Shown: positions 7,584 to 16,617 of the stretch, piece by piece | Position numbering within the stretch: the first letter of the stretch is position 1 | Layout of the letters: every line of letters starts with the position of its first letter | IMG/VR virus record: IMGVR_UViG_3300034190_001094 | Location: 1 to 25,465 of that record | Strand: one strand, 5' to 3' | DNA from: a virus | Length of the DNA: 25,465 nt | The notes under the pieces: generated by a model | Seen by the model: only the letters and a program-made list of their open reading frames with translations | What the model was told of the DNA's origin: nothing | Databases searched by the model: none | Made by a program: the position numbers and the translations under genes

Positions 7584-8128
7584 ATCCAACTTATAAATGA
7601 GTAACGAATACCTTTAGTTACTGGTTTTACGACATGTGGATAAATGAAATTACTAGGAAAAATTAGAATATCACCTTTTGAAAACTCTCTTTGTTTGTCT
7701 ATCATAAAGAATTCTCCACCCTCAAAATCATCATTAAGTAAACCTAACACACTTAGTATAGGAACACCTTTTCTTTCACCATCAAACATAGAATGTATGT
7801 GGTCACAATGAAGAGCCATCTCTTTACTCTCTTCATACTTATTAAATCTTACATGTGAGTAACCTTGATACTCACTAAACCAAGGCATATTTAAATCTTT
7901 AACATATTGGCTTGCTGTGTCATCAACAATTTTGTTTAGTTGATTTTTAGTTGGTACATTATCCCAACTCATAGATAATTCTTTATCTTCATCTCTAGGT
8001 TTAGTTTCACCTGTTGTTGCATTATAAAAATTATGTTTCTGAAAATTTATAGTACCCATGGCATGTACCGTATGTTCACATAGACTTTCAGATACAGCAC
8101 CTTTATATAATTTGGCGTATTGTTGCAT
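7577..8128 (-). CDS. 2OG-Fe(II) oxygenase
   Basis: A 183-residue prolyl-hydroxylase-like dioxygenase that would use 2-oxoglutarate, O2 and Fe(II) to hydroxylate an unknown substrate. The iron ligands are visible as HCD (His107, Asp109) and a distal His165 in FIYPHVV. Arg175 in KGIRYSF, ten residues on, is placed to bind 2-oxoglutarate. The strand pattern between them (GGEFFMIDKQREFSKGDILIFPS) is typical of the double-stranded beta-helix. Such oxygenases are frequent in T4-like marine phages; protein or nucleic-acid bases are possible targets. The start ATG overlaps the TAA of the helicase gene (TAATG). Confidence 0.93.
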   Translation of the reverse strand: MQQYAKLYKGAVSESLCEHTVHAMGTINFQKHNFYNATTGETKPRDEDKELSMSWDNVPTKNQLNKIVDDTASQYVKDLNMPWFSEYQGYSHVRFNKYEESKEMALHCDHIHSMFDGERKGVPILSVLGLLNDDFEGGEFFMIDKQREFSKGDILIFPSNFIYPHVVKPVTKGIRYSFISWIW

Positions 8129-9498
8129 TATACTTTAAAATCGCTAAACTTATCGTAAGCGTCCTCTTTCTTTTTAAAAGGTTGATTGGTTTGATTAGCG
8201 TCAACAATATCTTGTGCTGTTTGTTCTACATCATACAACCTCATTTTACTACGGTCAACACCCACAATGAATGCTCTGTTCGTACTAGGGTCATTATATC
8301 TGTTTTTCAACTGTTTGATTTTAATTTGACCTAGTTGTTCTAGTTCGTCATTTGAAATCAAAGCGAACATAAAGTCTGCCGTAGCAGGCAGACCAAAACT
8401 TTCTGAAGTATCTTCAAGACCAATATCTGTACTGACAAAACCAGTTCTTGTGGTTTGTGTTGCACTAAAGATTGGTACATCAAACTCTACAGCAAGACCT
8501 CTAAGTTCTTCTGCAATTGCTTTTACATAGAAGTATGATGATATATTACCACCTTTAAATCTACTTGAAGAACAAATGTTTAGATAGTCAATAAAGATTG
8601 CATCTGGTTTAAAACTCTTCTTCAATGATAACTCATTCAACAATGCTCTAAAGTGACCACTATGAGCAGAAGCTGTTGGATATTCTTTGATGATAAGTTT
8701 ACCTTTTGTCTTAGCTTGTATCTTATCCATCTTGTTATCATACAAATCTTTTGGCATGACATGTAAATCTTCCATAGATACATCAAGTAAGTTTGCATCA
8801 ATTCTTTCTGCAATTCTTTCCTCTGCCATCTCTAATGTGATATACAATACATTCATACCTTGTGTCAAATAAGATGATGCTACATGACACATGAATAGTG
8901 ATTTACCAACGCCTGTGCCTGCAAGAGCAATGTTCAAAGTTTTACTTGGAACACCACCTTTTGTAATTCTATTCATGTAATCAAGGTCGAATTGAAATCT
9001 TTTCTCTTTAGTATGGTACCAATCAAATCTGGATTTTGCATCTTCAATATAGTCATGGCCAACATGATTGTCAAACGACACGGCCAATGCATCTGATAAG
9101 ATACTTGGTATTGCCTCTGGCGTCATCGCCTTGTCTTTGCCATCCAAGATTTTAATACCAGACAATACAGCATTATGTACAGCACGGTCTTTACAAAACT
9201 TTTCAGTAGTATCAATCAACCACTGTTCATCACTCTTCTCATCTGATAAACCTACAACATATTCTTTTATTGCTGTATGTTCTTCTTCATTAATATCTTT
9301 ACGAGTATTAAGTTCAATTAAGATAGTTTCTTTTGTAGGAAGATTATTGTACTTATCAATAAACTTATACACTTCTTCAAATAGTAACTGTTCAGTTCTT
9401 GTATTGAAGTAATCCTTTTTAATAAAAGGTAATACTTTTCTAGTGTAATCTTCTCTGAAAAAGAGATTGCTCAGTATTGTGGTTTCTATTCTATTCAA
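8128..9498 (-). CDS. 41: DnaB-type replicative helicase, T4 gp41 homologue
   Basis: A 456-residue hexameric replicative helicase (T4 gp41 is 475). It would move 5' to 3' on the lagging strand with primase. Walker A is AGTGVGKS (193-200), NVLYITLEMAEERIAERI is the conserved strand-helix after it, and the Walker B strand is AIFIDYLNI (Asp about 304). The C-terminal SATQTTR and DTSESFGLPATADFMFAL segments are typical of DnaB-like cores. The start is a TTG: the codon immediately upstream in frame is a stop, there is no ATG nearby, and the first residues align by eye with the T4 gp41 N-terminus. The TTG lies within the end of the upstream gene (ATTGAATAG). The ribosome site is weak. Confidence 0.95.
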   Translation of the reverse strand: MNRIETTILSNLFFREDYTRKVLPFIKKDYFNTRTEQLLFEEVYKFIDKYNNLPTKETILIELNTRKDINEEEHTAIKEYVVGLSDEKSDEQWLIDTTEKFCKDRAVHNAVLSGIKILDGKDKAMTPEAIPSILSDALAVSFDNHVGHDYIEDAKSRFDWYHTKEKRFQFDLDYMNRITKGGVPSKTLNIALAGTGVGKSLFMCHVASSYLTQGMNVLYITLEMAEERIAERIDANLLDVSMEDLHVMPKDLYDNKMDKIQAKTKGKLIIKEYPTASAHSGHFRALLNELSLKKSFKPDAIFIDYLNICSSSRFKGGNISSYFYVKAIAEELRGLAVEFDVPIFSATQTTRTGFVSTDIGLEDTSESFGLPATADFMFALISNDELEQLGQIKIKQLKNRYNDPSTNRAFIVGVDRSKMRLYDVEQTAQDIVDANQTNQPFKKKEDAYDKFSDFKV

Positions 9499-9823
9499 TT
9501 ATTGCCGTCCCATTCTTTAGTTGTTCATCAAGTAATTCTACCAATATATCACCTATATAATTTATAAATTCTTGATTATCAAGCAGGTCTAAATCTCTTG
9601 GATTTTTTACTACTGTATAATCAAATGTCAAAGGTAATTTACCCTCAGCATCTTCTTCCACTTTTGGTGGTATGCCAACCTTACCATATTTGTAAATGGT
9701 ATCGGCAAATGGTCCTTCGGTCAACTTAATACAAGTATGGTCTTCGCCCTCTTTTTGAGCAAAGACATATCTTCTATTCGTCTTCGTCAGAGCCGTAGCT
9801 GAATTTTCTTTTTGTGTACTCAT
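9491..9823 (-). CDS. Small conserved phage protein between uvsX and gene 41
   Basis: A 110-residue acidic protein of unknown function. The core [19 protein letters not shown] and the C-terminal helix with [13 protein letters not shown] suggest a small folded domain. I believe small proteins of this type lie between uvsX and the helicase gene in marine T4-like phages, but cannot check it. The ATG at 9823 makes a 50-base out-of-frame overlap with the 3' end of uvsX. No later ATG exists in frame, so either this long overlap is real or a non-ATG start is used. The position implies a replication or recombination accessory role, by inference only. Confidence 0.82.
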   Translation of the reverse strand: MSTQKENSATALTKTNRRYVFAQKEGEDHTCIKLTEGPFADTIYKYGKVGIPPKVEEDAEGKLPLTFDYTVVKNPRDLDLLDNQEFINYIGDILVELLDEQLKNGTAIIE

Positions 9824-10799
9824 CAATTTGGTCTAATACCTCTTTTGTAAAATATGTTTCAGGATTATCATTGATTGTTTTACCAAATTGTTTTGTACCA
9901 TCTGGCAATTCAATTCTTGTTGATACTTTCTTAAAGATACCAGCCTCTTCTGCAAGTTCTAACAAACCATAGTGTCTATCTAAACCATGTTTGTATGATA
10001 ATCTTACATCAATTTGTGCGTTCTCTTTAGTTATTCTGGACTTATAATTTTTACAATGTATAATATTACCTACTACTTCTGTACCCTCTTTTTCTTTTCG
10101 TTTACCTAAGTAGATGATTGATGAAGCAGCGTACTTCAAACCTGAACCGCCACCCATTTCTTTTTGTGGGAACATAGAACCAATAACATCATATGTGTGA
10201 TTGGTCATAATCATAGGAACACCTGCTTGACCTAGTTTCAGTGTCAATACTCTAAATGTTGACTTTACAATCTGACTTCTAGTCATATCTCTAGTTTCTT
10301 TACCAGCGGCTGTATCATCCATTTCTTTTGTAGTCGATAACATACCTAAACTATCTAAGACAAACATTATAGGTTTTCTCTCAGACTTATCTTGAGCAAT
10401 ATATTTGTCTAATACTGACAATGATTGTGTTCTAAATTCTTGTACTGTTGATACAGGCATTACAACTAATCGTTTACTATCAATGCCTCTACTTTCAACC
10501 ATAGATTTTGATACTGCACTTTCACTTTCAAAGTAGATAACACCAGCATCTGGATCCTTATCTAAGAAAGCCTTTACAATACCTAATGCGAAAAAGGTTT
10601 TACCTGTCGCAGCTTCACCGGCGATTGCCGTAATTCTACTATCTGGTAGTCCACCATAAATTGAACCACTTAGTAAGGCATTAAATGAATATGAACCTGT
10701 GTCAATGAAATTATCTACATCACCACCTGTGCCGTCACTTGCTAGTGAGGCATACTCATTGCCTGTTTGTTTGATTATATCTTTTAAAAAATCACTCAT
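9774..10799 (-). CDS. uvsX: RecA-like recombinase UvsX
   Basis: A 341-residue strand-exchange protein expected to form filaments on single-stranded DNA and start recombination-dependent replication. Walker A is GEAATGKT (about 61-68), the following strand [13 protein letters not shown] carries the catalytic-type Glu, and [15 protein letters not shown] is the Walker B region. [22 protein letters not shown] corresponds to the DNA-binding L2 loop region. The C-terminus is acidic (GSDEDE). Of the two tandem ATGs the second (10799) has better spacing to AAGGAG. It has its own TTGCCA/TATATT promoter upstream and overlaps the next small gene. Confidence 0.96.
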   Translation of the reverse strand: MSDFLKDIIKQTGNEYASLASDGTGGDVDNFIDTGSYSFNALLSGSIYGGLPDSRITAIAGEAATGKTFFALGIVKAFLDKDPDAGVIYFESESAVSKSMVESRGIDSKRLVVMPVSTVQEFRTQSLSVLDKYIAQDKSERKPIMFVLDSLGMLSTTKEMDDTAAGKETRDMTRSQIVKSTFRVLTLKLGQAGVPMIMTNHTYDVIGSMFPQKEMGGGSGLKYAASSIIYLGKRKEKEGTEVVGNIIHCKNYKSRITKENAQIDVRLSYKHGLDRHYGLLELAEEAGIFKKVSTRIELPDGTKQFGKTINDNPETYFTKEVLDQIDEYTKRKFSYGSDEDE

Positions 10800-10820
10800 C
10801 ATTTCTCCTTAGTTTCATAT

Positions 10821-10849
10821 AATATACCATAGTTTAGTATGAATGGCAA
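10821..10849 (-). promoter_or_regulatory. Sigma70-like promoter for uvsX
   Basis: TTGCCA (10849-10844), 17-base spacer, TATATT (10826-10821) on the minus strand, about 22 bases before the uvsX start codon. The -35 lies just past the end of the preceding gene. Confidence 0.8.
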
Positions 10850-10851
10850 GC

Positions 10852-11955
10852 TTACCTGATAATATCAATTTCAGCATCTTTTGTCCATATTTCTAAATCA
10901 TTTCTGATACGGTTTTCTTCTTTTAATTTGTTGTATCTTTTGGTGGCTATTTTCTTCCACCATTCTACAACTCCAGGTACGGTATATCTATCATAGTTAT
11001 CTGCTTTGACAATCTTATCTGTCTTACCATTTATAATATCTATATAGTTTTCTATACCATAATTACTTGTGTAATATCTTTTTTGTTCGGTCAAATTCTT
11101 TGCATTTGCAATGGTAGTTTTAAACTTTTCTAGTTCATCACCATCAAGGGCTTTCTTTACAAGACCAATAATACCAGTGGTCATTTTAAGTTTACGACTT
11201 GATGCATCTACTTTTACTAGTTGACCTTTACCAATAATATTTTCAACATACTCTACCATATCTAGGTATGGTTTACCATGCATCATAGGAATAAAATCTG
11301 ACATAGTATTACCTTTGTATCTTAGAAATGGTTTCATTCCGTCATACATCGAAGCACCTTTTGTTTTCCCATATAAAGATGTGGTTTCAAATAGTACCAG
11401 GTTCATACCATACTTTTCATTCAACTTTTCCCTAACATAGTGTGAACAACAGATGCCAGCCAATAACTTACCACCGAGATAATTATAACCAAAGGGCTGA
11501 CAAGGCACAATAACAAAACCCATAATGGCTGTTTTGTTAAAAACAGTGAGATTAGGGACATTACCCAAGAGGTCATTCCTAGGTTTACAATTAATAACAG
11601 GACTACCAAAACGGATAAAGCCCAAAAACTTATTAGTAATCTTATCTTTGACGGCAAGTTTCAATGCCTTTCCTGGAATAGATACCATATTACTATGGGA
11701 AGAAATCATATTTATGCAACTGTCCCATGTGTGATTATCTAGTTCAACAATTTCAATGTCCATGTCTTGTGGTGATATGGTAAAATCATCAAACATATCA
11801 CTATCAAACCCCATACCAGGAAGAGAAGTCGGTAGACTTTCAATCTGAGCCATTTTCTGGTCACGCATGTATTGGTCTATTCTGTCAAACTGACCAAAGT
11901 AGTCATTAAATATATTAGCACAATGTAGTGCTTGTTCTCTACTTAGGGTCTTCAT
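10852..11955 (-). CDS. Unknown replication-module protein, possibly DUF4338/DruA-like
   Basis: A 367-residue protein. The N-terminal 80 residues are acidic (GFDSDMFDDFTI). Residues about 90-230 carry the recognisable pattern KFLGFIRFGSP, then GFVIVPCQPFGYNYLGGKLL, EKYGMNLVLFETTSLYG and a Tyr-Asp-Gly turn. This resembles the acetyltransferase-like DUF4338 family (which includes DruA of the Druantia defence system) as I remember it; I cannot confirm by search. The C-terminus is a basic helical tail ending in WKKIATKRYNKLKEENR. It has its own strong promoter and sits between gene 43 and uvsX, so a role in replication or recombination is likely by context. Defence or counter-defence is speculative. 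Confidence 0.85.
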   Translation of the reverse strand: MKTLSREQALHCANIFNDYFGQFDRIDQYMRDQKMAQIESLPTSLPGMGFDSDMFDDFTISPQDMDIEIVELDNHTWDSCINMISSHSNMVSIPGKALKLAVKDKITNKFLGFIRFGSPVINCKPRNDLLGNVPNLTVFNKTAIMGFVIVPCQPFGYNYLGGKLLAGICCSHYVREKLNEKYGMNLVLFETTSLYGKTKGASMYDGMKPFLRYKGNTMSDFIPMMHGKPYLDMVEYVENIIGKGQLVKVDASSRKLKMTTGIIGLVKKALDGDELEKFKTTIANAKNLTEQKRYYTSNYGIENYIDIINGKTDKIVKADNYDRYTVPGVVEWWKKIATKRYNKLKEENRIRNDLEIWTKDAEIDIIR

Positions 11956-11996
11956 TGTTCCACATCCATAATAAAATTGCCATCAATAATAAGGGT

Positions 11997-12025
11997 ATTA
12001 TACTATATAATATTGCTAATGGCAA
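11997..12025 (-). promoter_or_regulatory. Sigma70-like promoter for the 367-residue gene
   Basis: TTGCCA (12025-12020), 17-base spacer, perfect TATAAT (12002-11997) on the minus strand, in the 77-base gap after gene 43. The leader before the ATG at 11955 would be about 35 bases. Confidence 0.85.
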
Positions 12026-12032
12026 GCCAAAA

Positions 12033-14519
12033 CTATCCAAAGAATGCCTCCAGGTTGGCAGTTGGTTCTGCTTTCCAGTTTATTGCGTCTAATATAAATC
12101 GCATAGGGTCAAGAAAGGTCTTGTCAAACATCATATTGTAATCAACATACTCTTGTAATCTAAACTCTTCTGGTAATGTGGTCACATAACTAATCACATC
12201 AAACTTGAATGGATTGGCAGGTATTAATTTAATAAATTTAATCTTATCGCCTTCTTGTACAAGAGGATATTTGTTCTGCAATCCTAGTTCTTCAATCTTA
12301 TGATTATATATCAATGCACCTTTCACATGGATTGGTGTACCTTTAACAAAGATGTTACTTGCATCACGATATTTTCTAAGATTGTTACAAGACCTTGGAA
12401 ACGATACGGCTTCTGCTGGTAACTTCATAAATTCTTTTCTAAAATCTGAAATGTGTTTATGTAAGTCATGTTCTTCTTTGCCCATAATTACAGTAATCGC
12501 TTCTTTAATTTTACCACGACACACCTGAGGTGTACTAGACTTGACTGCTTCAATCCCCATAAGTTTCAACTTAGGGTTAGCAAGTCTTACGCCCTCTTCG
12601 TCTAGTACATTCAGCATGTATCTTTTCTTGGCAATCCAAATACCTTTGTTGGCGATAACTTCTCGTTTCATCACCATTGCATTTTTAAATGCGTTAGAAT
12701 AATCTGCTAGTTCAGTAAACCACTTTTCGATTTCTGGTTCAAACTTCTGTTCACAAACCTTGTTTAGAAAATCTACAATCTGGTCATCCGTTTTACCTTG
12801 GCATGTTGCATCAACTAATTTATCAAGTCGAACATAGATACTATCTGTATCTGAAGCAACAACATAATCTTCATTATCAGTTTTTAATATATTGTTTAGA
12901 TATTTATTCATGTGGTTTTCAACAAAACGAATGATAAACTGACCAGCAGTTGTGATACCAGCGGCCTGTCGTACATCATAATATCTAAAGTATTGATTAC
13001 CAACTGCACCATAAGCTGAGTTCAAGGCAATCTTTCTTGCCCATTGAATATTATGGCATCGAGCAATCTCTCTTTTAAGTGTGACATCACCAGTTTTTTC
13101 GAATTCAATCTTTGCCTTAATCATTCGTTTCTTGTAAATCACTCGTTCTTTGTACATCTTCTCCATCATCTCAGATAGAAAACCTTGACTATCTCGTTTG
13201 AACATTGCACCGTTTGGTGTCATGGTCAAATCATTCTCTTTAAGAAAATCTAAATCAAGTTTTTTGTGAAGCATCTTTTCAACACCAGGAATGGTATCGT
13301 GAGAACCATATAGTTTTTCTGGTGAGATATTGTATTGAATAAGAATATGTGGATATAGAGAGTTGATATCAAATGAAACCATCCACTTGTGTTGACCAGG
13401 TATAGGGTCTTTTACATATGCACCCTCATACTTGGAATCCTTTGTGTGTTCTTCTCTAGGTGGTACACATATCTTTCTCTCCATCAAATAGTTTGCAATC
13501 AAGGTATCCCACACTCTAACTTGTGAGAATATATCATCATAGTTTACCTTACTTTCATATGCAACAGTAAGTGACAGGTCAATAAGACCAAGTTTATCTT
13601 CTAGTTTATCAACAATCTCAACATCTTGTATGTTGTAATCGACAAACTTTTGAAAGTCTTTCTCATAAAATTCTTTGAATGTGCCGTAAGGGTTTTCATT
13701 CTTTGGTTGTTTTAGTTCTAGTTCGCCAATGAAATCTAGTTTGTAACTCTCTTGCCTTGTTGGTATAAACCACTTGTACAAGTCAAGGTAATCTAGTACA
13801 GCAACACCTTTGATATCATATACAGTTTGTACACGACCTTGTGTTCTGACTTCTTTTGCTTCTGCAATATTCCAAGGTGACATTTTGTTTGCCACTTCAC
13901 TACCTGCAATTGCTTTAATTCTGTTCATCAAGTATGGCATGTCAAAGAATTTACAATTCCAACCAGTGACAACATCTGGATAGTTTTTAATCCAGAATTT
14001 CATAAACTGAAATATTAATTCTTTCTCATGTTTACAATAAACATAAGTTACATCTGGTCTATCGTTCTTGTATTCGCCGATACCCCATGTAATGATTTGT
14101 TTGTTAGATTGATTTTTTACTGTAAGACAAATAATTGTTTCTTGTGGATTTTCTACATCAGGAAAACCTGCTTCACAAGTTGTTTCAATATCAACTGTGA
14201 AAATCTTAATCAAATCTTTTGACCACTCAATATCTTTAGGATATTCTTGACCAATATACTGATAGTGATATCTTTCTAAACCATAAACAGGCGACCTCAT
14301 CTCGGTCATCTCTTTACGAAAACGCCTAGCATCAAAGATATTATCTAAAGTAAAAGGTTTTAGGTTTTGACCTTGTAGATTTTTGTATGGTGATTTTTCA
14401 TTAGTAAGAGAATAATGAGTTGGCATAAAATCCATTCTCTGTTTATAATCTTTACCATTCTTAATACCTCGTACAAGAAGTTTACCACGGTGTTCTATAA
14501 CATTTTTATAAAAGTTCAT
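12033..14519 (-). CDS. 43: Family B DNA polymerase, T4 gp43 homologue
   Basis: An 828-residue replicative polymerase with 3'-5' exonuclease (T4 gp43 is 898). Exo I is FTVDIETT (Asp110, Glu112), Exo II is GWNCKFFDMPYL, and Exo III is around YNIQDVEIV (about 296-304). Polymerase motif A is SFDINSLYPHI (SLYP about 387-390), motif B is KIALNSAYGAVGN (about 496), and motif C is ASDTDSIYV (DTDS about 557-560). All catalytic acids are present. The C-terminus ends in LEAFFG, a short hydrophobic-aromatic tail suited to binding the sliding clamp. Two ATGs are adjacent; the second (14519) is better spaced from GAGG. The gene overlaps the end of the ferredoxin gene. RegA, two genes further upstream plus the RimK-like gene, is the expected translational repressor in T4. 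Confidence 0.98.
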   Translation of the reverse strand: MNFYKNVIEHRGKLLVRGIKNGKDYKQRMDFMPTHYSLTNEKSPYKNLQGQNLKPFTLDNIFDARRFRKEMTEMRSPVYGLERYHYQYIGQEYPKDIEWSKDLIKIFTVDIETTCEAGFPDVENPQETIICLTVKNQSNKQIITWGIGEYKNDRPDVTYVYCKHEKELIFQFMKFWIKNYPDVVTGWNCKFFDMPYLMNRIKAIAGSEVANKMSPWNIAEAKEVRTQGRVQTVYDIKGVAVLDYLDLYKWFIPTRQESYKLDFIGELELKQPKNENPYGTFKEFYEKDFQKFVDYNIQDVEIVDKLEDKLGLIDLSLTVAYESKVNYDDIFSQVRVWDTLIANYLMERKICVPPREEHTKDSKYEGAYVKDPIPGQHKWMVSFDINSLYPHILIQYNISPEKLYGSHDTIPGVEKMLHKKLDLDFLKENDLTMTPNGAMFKRDSQGFLSEMMEKMYKERVIYKKRMIKAKIEFEKTGDVTLKREIARCHNIQWARKIALNSAYGAVGNQYFRYYDVRQAAGITTAGQFIIRFVENHMNKYLNNILKTDNEDYVVASDTDSIYVRLDKLVDATCQGKTDDQIVDFLNKVCEQKFEPEIEKWFTELADYSNAFKNAMVMKREVIANKGIWIAKKRYMLNVLDEEGVRLANPKLKLMGIEAVKSSTPQVCRGKIKEAITVIMGKEEHDLHKHISDFRKEFMKLPAEAVSFPRSCNNLRKYRDASNIFVKGTPIHVKGALIYNHKIEELGLQNKYPLVQEGDKIKFIKLIPANPFKFDVISYVTTLPEEFRLQEYVDYNMMFDKTFLDPMRFILDAINWKAEPTANLEAFFG

Positions 14520-14856
14520 CATTCCTCAACATAACAACTAGACCATTATGGTCTTTATTTAATTCAATTTGACAGGCCAACCTGCTTACACCTGGCTTGT
14601 AACCTTTCTTATATTCCAATAAGTCGATTTCAGGAGTATTATAATCTATTTTACCAAGTTTGTCAAGCCACATATCTCCAATATAAACATGACAAGTACC
14701 ACACGAGCAAGTACCACCACAAGTTGCTGGTATTTCTTCAATGGGAGGATCCGAGTGAAATTTAGCGGCCTCCATGAGTGTCGTTCCTTCTGGTACTTTA
14801 ACTTTCTGGACATAAGTAACTTCCCCCACTTCTCTGTGAAAGAAAATGGTTATCAT
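14506..14856 (-). CDS. 2Fe-2S ferredoxin
   Basis: A 116-residue ferredoxin of the adrenodoxin/plant type. Cluster ligands are C-x5-C-x2-C in ATCGGTCSCGTCHV (Cys46, Cys52, Cys55) plus the distal Cys in SRLACQIEL. An extra Cys50 lies inside the loop. The N-terminal strands MITIFFHREVGEV and the helix TTLMEAAKF fit the beta-grasp fold. It would pass single electrons to a partner enzyme; the obvious candidates (host or phage ribonucleotide reductase, desaturase, haem oxygenase) are not in this window. The gene is joined to its upstream neighbour by ATGA and overlaps the polymerase gene, so its dose is tied to replication. Confidence 0.95.
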   Translation of the reverse strand: MITIFFHREVGEVTYVQKVKVPEGTTLMEAAKFHSDPPIEEIPATCGGTCSCGTCHVYIGDMWLDKLGKIDYNTPEIDLLEYKKGYKPGVSRLACQIELNKDHNGLVVMLRNDELL

Positions 14857-15179
14857 ACCTTCGGCAGTTTTGCTTCAGTTATAAGTTTTGATTGTGATGG
14901 TGTTGCTTTGATAAGACCTGAAGTATTTTCAGCATAGTTATCTGCAATATCTTTTTTAGGATTAATCATAGTAATAACTTTATCTTTATCTACTGTGATT
15001 TCGGCATCATCTGTATATGGTTGCCATGGTGACAACATCAATTGTACAGGTTGTCCTGGTGCCTGTTGTCTTGGTATCAATACGAAAGACTTTTTAACCT
15101 TAACTTCGGTATCCGTCACTTCGATATCACCAATTACATCTTCGCCTGTTGCCAAACGAATTATCTTAATATTCTTCAT
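14853..15179 (-). CDS. Small conserved phage protein, possible Sm-like barrel
   Basis: A 108-residue protein starting MKNIKIIRLATGEDVIGDIEV, a pattern of short strands with a G-E-(D/E)-V-I-(G/A)-D turn that recalls the first strands of Sm/LSm folds. The C-terminal third is flexible and polar and ends TEAKLPKV. No function is assignable. A GTG two codons upstream is possible, but the ATG at 15179 is five bases after AAGGAG-TGAGT and is preferred. It is the first gene after a strong promoter and is followed by ferredoxin and gene 43, so it heads that transcription unit. RNA binding is a weak inference. Confidence 0.82.
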   Translation of the reverse strand: MKNIKIIRLATGEDVIGDIEVTDTEVKVKKSFVLIPRQQAPGQPVQLMLSPWQPYTDDAEITVDKDKVITMINPKKDIADNYAENTSGLIKATPSQSKLITEAKLPKV

Positions 15180-15202
15180 ACTCACTCCTTCATTATTTAA
15201 AC

Positions 15203-15231
15203 ATTATAACACAACTGACCTAATTTGGCAA
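15203..15231 (-). promoter_or_regulatory. Sigma70-like promoter for the ferredoxin/gene 43 unit
   Basis: TTGCCA (15231-15226), 17-base spacer, perfect TATAAT (15208-15203) on the minus strand. The -35 lies inside the last codons of the RimK-like gene. Confidence 0.85.
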
Positions 15232-16617
15232 GCTGTATTTCGTTGTTATTACATATTTTCTTTGTGGGTTTACCATGACATTTAATGTATTCATAAATGC
15301 ACGGTCAAGAAGAATAGGAGACCTATCTTCTCTATCATCAATGGTAAATTCTACATCTTTGTAAAAACCACCAGCGAATTCTACATCTAGTTTTACGACA
15401 TATCGGTCTTCATCATAATCTCTTAGGCCACCAACTTTGATTTCTTCTTTACGAACAATATCAGAAGTTATTGTTTTGCCGAGAAGAGACCATCTAATTT
15501 GTCTACCAGATACCGAAAACTTATCACTATGTATGACAGGCATGCCTGAATTACCAGTGTCAAACTTAGCAACAATTTCTCCAAAAGGTTTGATTGTGAC
15601 CACTTCTTTGTAGCCACACTCCGTTGGAGTAGTATATCTATTTCTTTTATCAGCAAAATGCTGGATAACCTCACGAGATATGTTCTGATTACTCGCATCT
15701 TCAATTCCCTCAGTTCCAGGTGATGAGTTCACCTCTAGCATAAATGGCGGTTCTTTATCTCTATTCTTACTAGGTATAAAATCAACTGCCGACCATGTCC
15801 CGTTTACTGCTTTAGCAGCTCTAAGACTTTCTTCTATTTCTAATTCTGTTAATTCAATGTTTTCTGGTTCTGAACCTTGTGATACATTTGACCTGAAATC
15901 TCCTTCAATAACTGGTCGTTTCATAGCTGCAATAACTTTACCACCTAATACATGTACCCTAACATCATAGTCTGTTTTAATATATTGTTGTGCCAATAAA
16001 TCTGCGTCTTCATCTTGTTTGTGTATTAGTTGTACAATACTGTCTAATGACTTAGCACTTTCAACAAACAATACACCGACACCTTTACTACCTCTTAAAG
16101 TTTTTAAGATAAGAGGAAATTTAAGACCAGCATTCTCTACTTGTTCTACTGATTTTTCGGGGTCGTTTATTAAAAAGGTTTTTGGTTCTGTTAAACCATA
16201 ATCTGCAAGTCTTAATGAAGTTCTATACTTGTCAGCACAAATTGAAATACACTGTCTATTATTAACTAGACAAACTTCTTCTTTTTCTAAAATAGAAACA
16301 AAGTCCATCCAACTATCTTTTCTGGTAATACTACCACGAATAATAGCAACAGTTCTCTTGTCGATTTCAAAACCTTTTTTATCGTCTTGATTATGAAATC
16401 TACGAACACCGTCTTCTAGCGTTGTGTAACCACCAGTAAGTTTAAACAAGTAGTGTGGATATTTTAGTTTATCACACTCTTCTTGTAGTCTATCAGCTGT
16501 ATGAAAAGTCTTCGCCTCTTCAGGTTCATCTGTTACGATGAGTAATCTTAGAAAAGGTTGTTCTTTTTTTGCTTCTGATAAAAAATCTTTAAACTTTGGT
16601 ACTAACATTTCCGCCAT
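15220..16617 (-). CDS. RimK-like ATP-grasp ligase fused to aspartic-protease-like domain
   Basis: A 465-residue two-domain protein. Residues about 25-320 are an ATP-grasp ligase like RimK: FPLILKTLRGSKGVGVLF (nucleotide loop), QYIKTDYDVRVHVLGGKVIA, and FMLEVNSSPGTEGIE (metal-binding Glu/Asn). Residues about 335-465 match the ATP-dependent protease partner found next to RimK in some bacteria (retroviral aspartic fold), with AKFDTGNSG carrying the DTG and ILLDRAFMNTLNV the second half. RimK adds glutamate to the C-terminus of ribosomal protein S6; the partner is thought to reverse or tune this. The start at 16617 has AAGGA five bases before it; a TTG four codons earlier is less likely. The N-terminus MAEMLVPKFKDFLSEAKK resembles the capsid-targeting leader (FLSE/A). 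It overlaps regA. Confidence 0.93.
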   Translation of the reverse strand: MAEMLVPKFKDFLSEAKKEQPFLRLLIVTDEPEEAKTFHTADRLQEECDKLKYPHYLFKLTGGYTTLEDGVRRFHNQDDKKGFEIDKRTVAIIRGSITRKDSWMDFVSILEKEEVCLVNNRQCISICADKYRTSLRLADYGLTEPKTFLINDPEKSVEQVENAGLKFPLILKTLRGSKGVGVLFVESAKSLDSIVQLIHKQDEDADLLAQQYIKTDYDVRVHVLGGKVIAAMKRPVIEGDFRSNVSQGSEPENIELTELEIEESLRAAKAVNGTWSAVDFIPSKNRDKEPPFMLEVNSSPGTEGIEDASNQNISREVIQHFADKRNRYTTPTECGYKEVVTIKPFGEIVAKFDTGNSGMPVIHSDKFSVSGRQIRWSLLGKTITSDIVRKEEIKVGGLRDYDEDRYVVKLDVEFAGGFYKDVEFTIDDREDRSPILLDRAFMNTLNVMVNPQRKYVITTKYSLPN

